From Actinoplanes xinjiangensis (lineage in GTDB: Bacteria > Actinomycetota > Actinomycetes > Mycobacteriales > Micromonosporaceae): DNA of 64,000 nt. A program made the position numbers and the translations under genes. Of the stretch, positions 52,206 to 60,689 are shown one piece after another; the stretch's first letter is position 1, and each line of letters starts with the position of its first letter. The notes below the pieces were generated by a model. It saw nothing but the letters and a program-made list of their open reading frames with translations, had not been told where the DNA came from and did no database searches. Location: assembly GCF_003148685.1 (NCBI RefSeq), contig NZ_QGGR01000003.1, positions 1 through 64,000 on the forward strand. Direction: 5' to 3'.

Positions 52206-52784
52206 TCAGGCCTCCTTAGCCGCCTTCGCCTCCGCCTTGACCTGCTTCTTGTAGGCCCGCACCTGTGCCAGCGACGCGGCGTCGACGATGTCGGCCACCG
52301 ACTTGTGGGAGCCCTCCTCGCCGTAGCCGCCGGCCGCCTCGCGCCAGCCGTCCGGCCGCACGTCGTAGAGCTTGCCGAGCAGCGCGACGAAGATCTGCGC
52401 CTTCTGCCGGCCGAAGCCGGGCAGCGCGAAGATCCGCCGGTAGAGCTCGGCGCCGTCGGCCACACCACGCCAGAGGCCGGCGGCGTCCCCCTCGTACTCA
52501 TCGGCGATCACCCGGCACACCTCCTGCACCCGGGCGGCCATCGCCTTCGGGAAACGGTGCAGGGCGGGCGGCTCGGAGAAGATCGCGACCAGCGCCTCCG
52601 GGTCGAAGTCGGCCAGCTCGGCGGCGGTGGGCTCGTGCCCGAGCCGCTGCGCCAGCACCCACGGCGAGGTGAACGCCTTCTCCAGAGTGATCTGCTGGTC
52701 GAGCACGATCCCGAGGGTCACCGCGAGCGGGTCGCGGTTGAGCAGATCGTTGGCTTCGGGCGGCACCGGCAGGGAGAACGTCAC
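52206..52784 (-). CDS. HhH-GPD-type DNA repair protein (TIGR03252-like)
   Basis: The 192-aa protein has a helix-hairpin-helix segment LPGFGRQKAQIFVALLG (~122-138) preceded by an alpha-helical GPD-type fold (LGIVLDQQITLEKAFTSPWVLAQRLG). The Asp expected after the HhH is probably in YDVRPDGW (~140-147). The Lys/Ala-rich tail may bind DNA. GTG 52784 overlaps the GAF gene stop in GTGA, so it is translated as the last gene of the chemotaxis transcript. It is presumably a base-excision glycosylase-like protein, but the substrate is unknown. Confidence 0.83.
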   Translation of the reverse strand: MTFSLPVPPEANDLLNRDPLAVTLGIVLDQQITLEKAFTSPWVLAQRLGHEPTAAELADFDPEALVAIFSEPPALHRFPKAMAARVQEVCRVIADEYEGDAAGLWRGVADGAELYRRIFALPGFGRQKAQIFVALLGKLYDVRPDGWREAAGGYGEEGSHKSVADIVDAASLAQVRAYKKQVKAEAKAAKEA

Positions 52785-53308
52785 GGTTCCATGATGTCAG
52801 GTTCGGCCCGGGCCTCGATCCGGCGGACCACCTCGTCCGCGAGATCACGCATCAGATCCAGCTCCGCCGGGTCGAACTCCCGCGGGCGCACGTCCAGCGC
52901 GCACAGCCCGCCGAGGACGGCCCCGGATCCGGAGATCAACGGCGCTCCGATGTACGACCGCACCCCCTCGATCGTGACCAGCGGGTTGTCCCGGAACTCC
53001 GGGTCGGTGGTGAGATCGCTGACGGATCGGGTGGTTCGGGAGCGCAGCATCGGGAGACAGAACGCCCACTCGATCGGTGTCCCGCCGACCTCGCCGACCC
53101 ACTCCGGGATCGGCCCGCGGCCGGCGAGGAAGACCTGCGCACCGTCGAGCAGGCTGTCGACGATCGCGAACGGCATGCCCAGCCGGTCGGTGACGGATTC
53201 CACGATCTCGTCCAGGTAGGGGCGCGCCACCTGGACGTCCATGCCGAGGCGGGCCACATCGAGCAGGCGCCCCCGGTCGCGCAGCTCGGGATATCTCTCC
53301 AGGATCAC
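52781..53308 (-). CDS. GAF-domain sensor protein
   Basis: The 175-aa protein consists of a single GAF domain (~25-165): MPFAIVDSLLDGAQVFLAGRG, GTPIEWAFCLPML, SVSDLTTDPEFRDNPLV, VRSYIGAPLISGSGAVLGGLCALDVRPREF. GAF domains bind small ligands, cyclic nucleotides or redox cofactors. No output domain is attached, so it may act through protein contact. GTG 53308 overlaps the stop of the upstream small gene in GTGA. Confidence 0.87.
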   Translation of the reverse strand: MILERYPELRDRGRLLDVARLGMDVQVARPYLDEIVESVTDRLGMPFAIVDSLLDGAQVFLAGRGPIPEWVGEVGGTPIEWAFCLPMLRSRTTRSVSDLTTDPEFRDNPLVTIEGVRSYIGAPLISGSGAVLGGLCALDVRPREFDPAELDLMRDLADEVVRRIEARAEPDIMEP

Positions 53309-53577
53309 GCCTGGACCGTCCTCGCCAGAGCTTCGTAGGTGATGATCCGGACCTTGAGCGATCGGCCGGCGACCCGGCTCAGCTCACCGACCTCCATCAC
53401 GTGCTCGGCCACCTTGCGCAGGTCGGCCGACGTGCTGACCGGCCGCCGCAGGCCGAGCGCCTGCACCGACAGACTCCACAGGCCCTCGGCCATCTGCGGC
53501 CCGATGAGGTCGGCCAGAGCCTTCACGGCGTCCTGCTCGGTCGGCCGGTCGTGGCCGTAGTTCTCGGCTCTGGCCAT
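53305..53577 (-). CDS. Small uncharacterised protein of the chemotaxis operon
   Basis: The 90-aa protein starts at ATG 53577 with GAGAGG about 8 nt upstream. It is helical, with EQDAVKALADLIGPQMAEGLWSLSVQALGL and VAEHVMEVGELSRVAGRSLKVRIITYEALART. No family is recognised; there are no Cys or TM helices. It is translationally linked to the GAF gene, and its 3' neighbours and position between MCP and GAF genes suggest a signalling adaptor (inference). Confidence 0.75.
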   Translation of the reverse strand: MARAENYGHDRPTEQDAVKALADLIGPQMAEGLWSLSVQALGLRRPVSTSADLRKVAEHVMEVGELSRVAGRSLKVRIITYEALARTVQA

Positions 53578-53610
53578 GGCGCTACCTCTCGCTGGGCTGG
53601 TCATCACGGG

Positions 53611-54657
53611 TCAGAACAGTTCGATGAGGGGTTCGGCGTCGTCGTGCGAGGCACCGCCGGTCTGCGACGCGTGGGTGGTCCGCTGCCGGGACATCACATG
53701 CTTGGCCCGCAGGTCCTCCACGCTGATCACCCGTGCCATCAGCTCCTCCTCGGTGAGGTCGCCGCGGGCGTAGGCGACGACGTCCTCGGTCTGCTGCCGG
53801 ATGTCGCCGACCGCGCCCGCGACGTGCTCCAGCATCTGCCGGCTGATGTCCTGGAACTGCACGTGCCCGACCGCACCGGTGGTCTCCGAGGTGAGCGCGG
53901 ACGAGCTGCGCTGCACCTGTTCCGCGGCGTTGACGGTGTCCTTGAGGATGCCCGAGACCATCTCCGACATCTCCCGCTGGGCGCTGGCGATGCCGCCGAG
54001 CCGGCGGGTCATCGCGGTCTCCTCGCTGGACGGCGGCAGCTCCTGTTCCCGGTCGAACTGGCTGTCGTCGGAGAGCACGGCGTCCAGCTTGGCGGTCAGG
54101 TCACCGATGTTCGTGCCGATGCCGTGCGCGGCCTCGGCCGACCGGTGGGCGAGCTTGCGGACCTCGTCGGCGACGACCGAGAACCCCTCACCGGCCTCGC
54201 CGGCCCGGACCGCCTCGATCATCGCGTTCAGCGCGAGGATGTTGGTGGCCCGGCTGACCTGCTCGATCTGCTTGACGTGCTGGTCGAGCTCGCGCATCTG
54301 GTCGACCAGCGCCCGGATCTGGTGGTCCCGGTGCAGGAAGTACGAGATCAGGCGGCCCACCAGCTGGTCGTTGCCGGCACTCACCTGGCTCAGCTCGCTC
54401 TCGGTCCGGCTGAGGGTGCCGGCGAGCTGCGCCACGTCGCCGGCCATCACCTCCGCCAGCGAGTCGACCTTCACGAGTTGCTGGATGATCGCGTGCGCGG
54501 CCTCGCCGGTCTGCTCGATGACGTCACGCACGTGCCCGTCGACCACGTCGCAGTACGCCGGGACCGGGTCCAGGGCGCCGGCCACCACATCGGGGCGCAG
54601 GTCGGACTCCTCGGGCTCGGCCGTGGTCATCGAGAGCTTGCGGAGAACACTAGGCAT
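53611..54657 (-). CDS. Soluble methyl-accepting chemotaxis-like protein with CheZ-type motif
   Basis: The 348-aa protein lacks TM helices. Residues ~40-130 are helical, then the receptor signalling hairpin (~133-172: [37 protein letters not shown]). Beyond a disordered loop comes a helix with [16 protein letters not shown], where D270 and Q274 form a DxxxQ pattern like the active-site pair of the CheY phosphatase CheZ. GGAGG precedes the ATG at 54657. No ligand-binding domain is evident. It follows the CheY gene, consistent with a CheY-related role; the phosphatase idea is inference. Confidence 0.85.
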   Translation of the reverse strand: MPSVLRKLSMTTAEPEESDLRPDVVAGALDPVPAYCDVVDGHVRDVIEQTGEAAHAIIQQLVKVDSLAEVMAGDVAQLAGTLSRTESELSQVSAGNDQLVGRLISYFLHRDHQIRALVDQMRELDQHVKQIEQVSRATNILALNAMIEAVRAGEAGEGFSVVADEVRKLAHRSAEAAHGIGTNIGDLTAKLDAVLSDDSQFDREQELPPSSEETAMTRRLGGIASAQREMSEMVSGILKDTVNAAEQVQRSSSALTSETTGAVGHVQFQDISRQMLEHVAGAVGDIRQQTEDVVAYARGDLTEEELMARVISVEDLRAKHVMSRQRTTHASQTGGASHDDAEPLIELF

Positions 54658-54686
54658 GCGATACCTCCGTTTCGCCGGTCAGTCGC

Positions 54687-55058
54687 TCAGGCTCCGGGCA
54701 GAACCTGCTTGATCACACCGAGGAGCTGGTCCGGGCCGACCGGCTTGACCAGCCAGCCGGTGGCCCCGGCGGCCTTCGCCTCGGCCCGCTTCGTCTGCTC
54801 CGACTCGGTGGTCAGCATGAGGATCGGGGTGAAGCGCATGCCCGGGGCCTTGCGGGCCTCGCGGGCGAAGGTGATCCCGTCCATCTGCGGCATGTTCACG
54901 TCGCTGATGATCAGGTTCGGCTTGACGCCCTTGCCGAGCTTGTCGAGCGCCTCCTTGCCGTGCCCGGCGGTCTCGACCGCGTATCCCGCCTTCGTCAGGA
55001 TGGACTTCAGGCTCATGAGCATGGTGGCGGAGTCGTCGACGAGCATCACAGTGGTCAT
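54687..55058 (-). CDS. cheY: CheY-type response regulator (second in operon)
   Basis: The 123-aa single-domain receiver has acidic D8/D9, phospho-acceptor D53 in LIISDVNMPQMDG, a Thr in MLTTESE and Lys in WLVKPVG. Phosphorylated CheY would bind the flagellar switch. The ATG at 55058 overlaps the stop of the small STAS-like gene in ATGA. It is located between CheA and the soluble receptor genes. Confidence 0.94.
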   Translation of the reverse strand: MTTVMLVDDSATMLMSLKSILTKAGYAVETAGHGKEALDKLGKGVKPNLIISDVNMPQMDGITFAREARKAPGMRFTPILMLTTESEQTKRAEAKAAGATGWLVKPVGPDQLLGVIKQVLPGA

Positions 55059-55330
55059 GGAGGATCGCTTCCCTGCTTGTTGGCCGGGCCACTGCTCCCG
55101 GTGAGCAGCGGCAGCACCTGCGTCGCCAGGAAGGCGTCATTCGGTGCTGAAGAAATCTTCGGCTTGAAAAGAAGCAGCGCCTGGAGTGCGCCGGTGTGCA
55201 GATGGTTGCAACGGCGCAGGGACACCTTCGGCCGCCGGGCGGTCCGCAGCCAGCCGGTCAGCTGCTCCACCTCGTCGACGGTCACGACACCGACCAGGTT
55301 GGCGGTCTCCTCATGCAACTCGAGCGGCAA
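55055..55330 (-). CDS. Small STAS-like protein nested against cheA
   Basis: The 91-aa protein probably starts at TTG 55330, because AAGGAGG (9 nt upstream, inside cheA) is an excellent ribosome site and no better start exists. It overlaps the cheA 3' end by 20 nt. RRCNHLHTGALQALLLFKPKI looks like the loop-helix of a STAS domain (usually DxSGxxxLL), with LTGWLRTARRPKVSL before it; resemblance is weak. The C-terminus is Gly/Asn/Ser-rich. The function is unknown; STAS proteins act in protein-protein switching. Confidence 0.7.
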   Translation of the reverse strand: MPLELHEETANLVGVVTVDEVEQLTGWLRTARRPKVSLRRCNHLHTGALQALLLFKPKISSAPNDAFLATQVLPLLTGSSGPANKQGSDPP

Positions 55331-57674
55331 GACCGAGCACCTCCTTCATGTTGAGCACCAGCAGCACCAGCCCGTCACCGAGCAGGGCGGTGCCGGAGAA
55401 CTCGTCGGCGTACGCCAGCAGGCCCTCCATCGGCTTGAGGATCACGTCGACCTCGCGGTGGAACTGTTCGACCAGCAGGCCGATCCGCTGGCTGTTCACG
55501 CTCACCACGAGGATCCGCCGGTCCTCGCCGGGCGTGGGGGCCCACGGCATGTCGAGGGCCCGGGCGAGGTCGATCACCGGGACCACCTCGCCGCGCATCA
55601 TCACCACGTCCTGGTGCAGCACCCGGCCCATCTCCCCGGCCGGTACCCGCACCGTCTCGACCACGAGGTCGACCGGGATACCGAACCGCTGCCCGGCCAC
55701 ACTCACCACCATCACCTGGGTGACCGCCATGGACAGCGGCAGCCGCAGACGAGTGAACGTGCCCTGGCCCAGCTTGGACCGCATGGTGACGGAGCCGCCG
55801 AGTTTCTCGACACTGGCCCGGACCGCGTCCATGCCGACACCACGGCCGGACAGGTCCGAGACCTGGTCCGCGGTCGAGAAGCCGGCCCGGAACACCAGGT
55901 TGACCGCGTCGCTCTCGCTCAGCGTCTCCAGCTCCTCCTCCGAGATCAGGCCCTTCTCGTACGCCTTGCGCTTGACCCGTTCCGGATCGACTCCCCGCCC
56001 GTCGTCGGACACCTCGACGATCACCGCGTCCCCGTCGGCGACCGCCGCGAGGGTGAGCCTGGCGGCCGGCGGCTTGCCCGCGGCGATCCGCTCGTCGGAC
56101 GGCTCGATGCCGTGGTCGAGGCTGTTGCGCACCAGGTGGACCAGCGGGTCGCCGAGCGCCTCGATGACGTCCTTGTCGGCCATCGTGTCCTCGCCCTCGG
56201 TGACCAGCTCGATGGTCTTGCCGAGCCGTCGGCTGAGGTCGCGGACCAGGCGGGGGAACCGGCCGAACGCCACCGACAGCGGCAGCATCCGGACGTCCAT
56301 CACCGCCGCCTGAAGTTCCTCGGCGATCCGGTGCATCCCGGCGTACTGGTCCTTGATCCGGCGGCTGAGCACCCGGCTGCCGAACTCCTCCTCGGCGGCG
56401 TCGGCCAGGAAGGTGAGGCCGTTCTTGGCCACGTTGAGTTCGCCGACCAGTTCCATCAGCCGGTCCACCTTCTCCTGGTCGACCTTGAGGACGCGGGTGC
56501 CGACCTGACCGCCCGGGTCGTCGGCACGGCCGGGCGCGTCGGCCACGGCCGCCGCCGGGACCGGCGCCGCCACCGCGGTCGACAGGTCCTCCGCGACTCC
56601 CGCCGGGGCCGGGGCGGCCGCCCCGAGCAGCCGGTCGATCTCCGCGAGCAGTGTCGCCCGGTCGGCTCCGGTCAGATTCACCGGTACGCCCAGCGCCCGG
56701 GCCGCCGAGGCGACCGCGTGCACCACCGACCGCAGCCGGGTGTCGCCGGCCACGACGTCGTCCACGGCGAGCGAGGACTGCGCGGCGTGCAGCAGAGCAC
56801 GGGCGTCGGCGGCGAGATCGGAGTCGATCATCGGCATGACGGCGGCGGTGACGGCCGCCTCCACCTGCAACGGTGGTTCGCCGCTCAGGTGCCGGGTGAT
56901 CGCGTCGGAGTCGAGTTCGACGATCTGGACCTGATCGGGCACGTACCGGAAGAGGTATTCCAGCTCGCCGAGCGAGGCGCGGGTGGCCAGGATGAACGAG
57001 AGCAGGCAGACGTACTCGTCGTAGTCGTCGGGGCCGGGCCACACCCGGGGCTGCACCACCCCGAGCCGTTCCAGGGCCGGCACCTGGCGGACCAGGTGCA
57101 ACGGGTCCTCGGCGCGGAAGAAGCAGTCCGAGTCGGGAAAGTACCGGACGAAACGCATCGTCGACGACGTGGTGGCCAGCCATCCCGCGGTCTCGGTCAG
57201 CCACTCGGCGTCGAGCCAGGCCAGCCACTCCGGCGCCACGTCGATCGTGGCGGTCGAGGTGGCCGTCGTCGCGACGGCGGTGACCGCCTCACCGCCCAGC
57301 GGGGCACGCAGTCGGGTGATGAGGCCGGCGGCGTCGGTGCCCGCGCTCGCCGGGAGACGCTCGTGCGTGGTGACGTGTGCCAGCCACCCGCGAATGAGGT
57401 CGAAGGCGGCCAGGAGGTCGTCGGTCATGCCGGAGTCGAGGGCCAGCCGGCCGGAGCGGACCTGGTCCAGGAGGTCCTCGGCGGCGTGCGTGAGCCGGGT
57501 CAGTTCCGGGAAGTCGAAGAGCCCGGACGAGCCCTTGAAGGTGTGCGCGGCACGGAACACCTCGTTGACCAGTTCCGGGTCGCCGGGTACCCGCTCCAAC
57601 TGGAGCAGCCCCTCGTCCACCTGGGCGAGCAGGTCGTTGGCCTCGGCGAGGAACTGGGCGAGCAGCGGATTCAT
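55311..57674 (-). CDS. cheA: Chemotaxis histidine kinase CheA
   Basis: The 787-aa protein has a P1 Hpt domain with phospho-His H44 (AAHTFKGSSG), a ~250-residue intermediate region (~140-370) with RYFPDSDCFFRAEDPL, a P3 dimerisation helix pair (~400-460, VDRLMELVGELNVAKN), a P4 ATPase (HLVRNSLDHGIE, DDGRGVDP, GRGVGMD), and a C-terminal P5 CheW-like domain (~640-785). It autophosphorylates and passes phosphate to CheY and CheB. The ATG at 57674 overlaps the cheY stop in ATGA. Confidence 0.96.
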   Translation of the reverse strand: MNPLLAQFLAEANDLLAQVDEGLLQLERVPGDPELVNEVFRAAHTFKGSSGLFDFPELTRLTHAAEDLLDQVRSGRLALDSGMTDDLLAAFDLIRGWLAHVTTHERLPASAGTDAAGLITRLRAPLGGEAVTAVATTATSTATIDVAPEWLAWLDAEWLTETAGWLATTSSTMRFVRYFPDSDCFFRAEDPLHLVRQVPALERLGVVQPRVWPGPDDYDEYVCLLSFILATRASLGELEYLFRYVPDQVQIVELDSDAITRHLSGEPPLQVEAAVTAAVMPMIDSDLAADARALLHAAQSSLAVDDVVAGDTRLRSVVHAVASAARALGVPVNLTGADRATLLAEIDRLLGAAAPAPAGVAEDLSTAVAAPVPAAAVADAPGRADDPGGQVGTRVLKVDQEKVDRLMELVGELNVAKNGLTFLADAAEEEFGSRVLSRRIKDQYAGMHRIAEELQAAVMDVRMLPLSVAFGRFPRLVRDLSRRLGKTIELVTEGEDTMADKDVIEALGDPLVHLVRNSLDHGIEPSDERIAAGKPPAARLTLAAVADGDAVIVEVSDDGRGVDPERVKRKAYEKGLISEEELETLSESDAVNLVFRAGFSTADQVSDLSGRGVGMDAVRASVEKLGGSVTMRSKLGQGTFTRLRLPLSMAVTQVMVVSVAGQRFGIPVDLVVETVRVPAGEMGRVLHQDVVMMRGEVVPVIDLARALDMPWAPTPGEDRRILVVSVNSQRIGLLVEQFHREVDVILKPMEGLLAYADEFSGTALLGDGLVLLVLNMKEVLGLAARVA

Positions 57675-58090
57675 GCGGCCACGTCCTTCTCGGCGGCCCA
57701 GCTCCGGTCGGCCGTCAGCATGGTCGCCACCCGCACCAGCCGGTCCCCGGCGACCGGTTTGACGAGGTAGAGGTTGGCACCGGCCCGGTACGCGCGGTCC
57801 GCGTCCCCCGGCCGGTCCTCGGTGCTGATCATCACGATCGGCGCGGCGGTGCCGACGGTCTCGGAGCGCAGTGCCTCGACGCAGGCGTAGCCGTTCATCT
57901 TCGGCATGTTGACGTCGACGACGTACAGATCGAACGGGGTGCCGAGAGCCGCCTCGACCGCTTCCAGGCCGTTCGCCGCCTCGCTCACCTCGAATCCGGC
58001 TTCGCCGAGGAGGCTGTTGTGGTACATCCGCACCGTGGCGGCGTCGTCGACGACGAGCACCCGGGCTCTGGTCGGGGTATCCGAGGTCAT
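57671..58090 (-). CDS. cheY: CheY-type response regulator (first in operon)
   Basis: The 139-aa receiver has acidic D15/D16, phospho-acceptor D59 in LYVVDVNMPKMNG, Ser/Thr in MISTED and Lys in LYLVKPVAGD. The ATG at 58090 shares one base with the cheR stop (TGATG). It has a longer N- and C-terminus than the second CheY and could be a phosphate sink or a receptor-adaptation regulator; the two cannot be assigned by sequence alone. Confidence 0.93.
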   Translation of the reverse strand: MTSDTPTRARVLVVDDAATVRMYHNSLLGEAGFEVSEAANGLEAVEAALGTPFDLYVVDVNMPKMNGYACVEALRSETVGTAAPIVMISTEDRPGDADRAYRAGANLYLVKPVAGDRLVRVATMLTADRSWAAEKDVAA

Positions 58091-58959
58091 CACTTGGCTC
58101 CGGTCGGTCGCTGGTAGACGAGGCCCTCCGGCAGGCGGGTCGGCGTGAAGATCGGCGAGATCCGGCTCATCGACTCGGAGTGGCCGAGGAACAGGTAGCC
58201 GCCGGGGCGCATGGCGCCGTACAGGTTCTCCGCGGCACGGCGGCTGGACAGCTCGTCGAAGTAGATGAGCACGTTGCGGCAGAACACGATGTCGAAGTCG
58301 CGGAACGACCGCATCGCCGCCGTGTCGCAGATGTTCACCTTGTGCAGCGTCACTGCGCTGCGGATGCCCTCGTCGACCTGGTAGCGCCCGGCCCCGACGG
58401 CGGCGAAGTACTTGTTCATCCAGGCTTTCGGCACCCGCTGCACGGATCGCTCGCCGTAACTGGCGTGGGCCGCCTTGGCCAGCACCTCGCTGTCGATGTC
58501 GGCGCCGTGGATCTCCACGTCCACGTGGTCGATCTGGTCCCACTCCTCGAGCAGGCGCAACGCGATCGAGTACGGTTCCTCACCGGTCGAGCAGGGCAGC
58601 GACAGGATCTTCACCGGCCCGACGATCCGGCCGACGCCGCCACGGGCCGCCAGCACGTTCGGCAGCACGGTGCTGAGCATGGCGTCGAACTGGTAGTCCT
58701 CGCGCAGGAAGTACGTTTCGTTCACGGTGAGCTGGTTGATCAGCTCCTGGAGCATCGGGCCCTGGTCGGACGTTCGCAGCGCCGCGAACCAGGCCGCGAA
58801 CGTGTCGTACGGCGAGTTGCGGATGCAGGTGTCGATCCGCTTGTCGACGAAGTACCGCTTCCCCGCCGCGAAGTGGATGCCGGTGCGCTTGTAGAAATAC
58901 TCGGCGAAGCGGATGAAGTCCCCATCGGAGAGCCCGGTGGCGGCGGTACTCGCCATCAC
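58090..58959 (-). CDS. cheR: Chemotaxis receptor methyltransferase CheR
   Basis: The 289-aa SAM-dependent enzyme methylates receptor glutamates. Motifs are LTVNETYFLRED (~77-88), ILSLPCSTGEEPYSIAL (SAM loop), IHGADIDSEVLAKA and DIVFCRNVLIYFD. The GTG at 58959 overlaps the HEAT-protein stop in GTGA; the adjacent ATG at 58956 is an alternative. It works with CheB for adaptation. Confidence 0.95.
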   Translation of the reverse strand: MMASTAATGLSDGDFIRFAEYFYKRTGIHFAAGKRYFVDKRIDTCIRNSPYDTFAAWFAALRTSDQGPMLQELINQLTVNETYFLREDYQFDAMLSTVLPNVLAARGGVGRIVGPVKILSLPCSTGEEPYSIALRLLEEWDQIDHVDVEIHGADIDSEVLAKAAHASYGERSVQRVPKAWMNKYFAAVGAGRYQVDEGIRSAVTLHKVNICDTAAMRSFRDFDIVFCRNVLIYFDELSSRRAAENLYGAMRPGGYLFLGHSESMSRISPIFTPTRLPEGLVYQRPTGAK

Positions 58960-59588
58960 GGCGTCCCGGTCAGCCGGGGCAGCGCGGCGTTCACCGTGAA
59001 GCGCAGGAACGGATCGTCCGGGAAACGTTCCCGGGCGTCCAGCAGCAGCTGGACGTCGTCGGTGGTGGCCGACGGCAGCAGCGCGTCGATCGCCCCGGTC
59101 ACCACGTTCGGATGCGGGTCCTGGCAGATCATCCGCACCAGCCAGGTGTGCGCCTCCGGATGCTGGAGGTCGGCCAGAATCATCGCGGTCATCACCCGGA
59201 CGTCATGGTCGGGCGCGGCGAGCAGACTCGGCAGCACCGCCGGGAACGACCGCGGCATGGTGGCCAGGGCCGCCGCGACGGCTGTCCGCAGACCCGCCTC
59301 GTCACTCGCCAGATGGACGGCGAGACCACCCGCGACGTCCTCGGTGTCGTACGCCGCCAGGGTGGTGAGCATCGACTCCAGCACGCGCGGATCCTCTTCG
59401 ACTCCCACCCGGGCGAGCATCGCCGGCACCGCCTCGGGGGCACCGACCAGGCCCAGTGCCGACTCACGCCGACGGTCCGGGTCCGGGTCGTCCAGCCGGC
59501 TCAGCAGGATCTCCGCCGAGGGCCCCTCGGGCAGCGCCTCCTCGGGCTCCTGCGGGGCCTGCTTGCGGACGAGTCCCATCGTGCTCAC
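58956..59588 (-). CDS. HEAT-repeat protein of the chemotaxis operon
   Basis: The 210-aa protein has tandem helical repeats of ~30 residues (ILLSRLDDPDPDRRRESALGLV, VLESMLTTLAAYD, GLRTAVAAALATM, DVRVMTAMILADL, NVVTGAIDALLPS), i.e. a HEAT/armadillo-like solenoid. Such proteins are scaffolds; one between cheB and cheR suggests a role in organising the adaptation enzymes (inference). GTG 59588 or ATG 59579 are both possible starts; the GAGGAAGAG upstream fits either. Confidence 0.83.
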   Translation of the reverse strand: MSTMGLVRKQAPQEPEEALPEGPSAEILLSRLDDPDPDRRRESALGLVGAPEAVPAMLARVGVEEDPRVLESMLTTLAAYDTEDVAGGLAVHLASDEAGLRTAVAAALATMPRSFPAVLPSLLAAPDHDVRVMTAMILADLQHPEAHTWLVRMICQDPHPNVVTGAIDALLPSATTDDVQLLLDARERFPDDPFLRFTVNAALPRLTGTP

Positions 59589-59615
59589 CTCTTCCTCGAC
59601 GACTCTTCTGGACGC

Positions 59616-60677
59616 TCAGCGGACCCAGTCGGCCAGTTTCGCGGCGATCTCGTAGGAGGGCAGCACCACCGAGGCACCACCCCGGCGGGCCAGCTCGCCC
59701 GGCATGCCCCAGACCACGGCCGTCTCCTCCGCCTCCGCGATGGTCCGGCCGCCACCCTCCTTGACCGCGGCCATCTCGGTGGCGCCGTCGTCTCCCATCC
59801 CGGTCAGCAGTGCGCACACCATGCGCCGGGGATCGATGTAGCGGCGGGCCGAGGCCACCAGCCGGTCCACACTCGGGTGCCAGCGATAGTCCGCGGCGGC
59901 CGGCACGCTCTTGACGATCAGCGCACTGGTCCGCCGGGCCACCACGACATCGGCGTTGCCGCGGCCGATGTAGATGTTCCCGCGCTCCAGGTTCATGATC
60001 CGGTCCACCTCGTGCACCCGCAGGGCGCAGGTCTCGTCCAGCCGCCGTGCCAGCGGCGCGGTGAACGACGCGGGGATGTGCTGCGCCACCACCAACGGCG
60101 CACCGAAGGTGGCCGGCAGTTCGGACAACAGCTCGGTCAGCAGCCCCGGTCCGCCGGTCGACGATCCGATCAGGACCAGGTCCACCGCACCGACCGCACC
60201 GATGTCCCGGCCGGGCGCCGCCGCGGCCCGCGCCGTCTGGGCCCGGATCCGGGCGCCTACCCGGCCGGCACCGCGCAGACGGGCTCCGGCGGCACTGCGG
60301 ACCTTGCTGACCAGCTCGACCGCGACCTCGTCGATGTTGAGCGACACCGTGCCGCCCGGCTTCGGCACGTAGTCGACCGCGCCGAGCTCCAGCGCCTCCA
60401 GGGTGACCAGAGCGTTGTGCTCGGTCAGCGAGGAGACCATCACCACCGGTACGGGGCTCTCCTCCATGATCTTCGCGAGGCAGGTGAGCCCGTCCATCTC
60501 GGGCATGTTGATGTCGAGCGTCACCACGTCGGGCCGGACACGACCGAGCTGGTCGAGGGCGTCCACCCCGTTGCGGGCCGTGTGCACCTCGAAGTCGCCG
60601 GCCGCGGTCAGGATGGCTTTCAGCGCCCGGCGCATCAGCGCCGAGTCGTCGACTACCAGGACGGAGGTGGGGGGCAC
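59616..60677 (-). CDS. cheB: Chemotaxis methylesterase/deamidase CheB
   Basis: The 353-aa protein has a receiver domain (D10/D11, phospho-acceptor D55 in LDINMPEMDG, Lys in YVPKPG) and a C-terminal methylesterase with a Ser-His-Asp triad: S173 in GSSTGGPG, H200 in AQHIP and D297 in TGMGDDGA. It removes receptor methyl groups when phosphorylated by CheA. GTG 60677 has CGGAG 8 nt upstream. Confidence 0.96.
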   Translation of the reverse strand: MPPTSVLVVDDSALMRRALKAILTAAGDFEVHTARNGVDALDQLGRVRPDVVTLDINMPEMDGLTCLAKIMEESPVPVVMVSSLTEHNALVTLEALELGAVDYVPKPGGTVSLNIDEVAVELVSKVRSAAGARLRGAGRVGARIRAQTARAAAAPGRDIGAVGAVDLVLIGSSTGGPGLLTELLSELPATFGAPLVVAQHIPASFTAPLARRLDETCALRVHEVDRIMNLERGNIYIGRGNADVVVARRTSALIVKSVPAAADYRWHPSVDRLVASARRYIDPRRMVCALLTGMGDDGATEMAAVKEGGGRTIAEAEETAVVWGMPGELARRGGASVVLPSYEIAAKLADWVR

Positions 60678-60689
60678 CGCAGACTCCGA

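Noticed and set aside
54960..57770. Plus-strand open frame of more than 900 codons opposite cheA
   Set aside because: It is antisense to the clear CheA coding sequence; its product is a His/Arg/Gly-rich low-complexity string with no domains, as expected from G+C-rich DNA codon bias.
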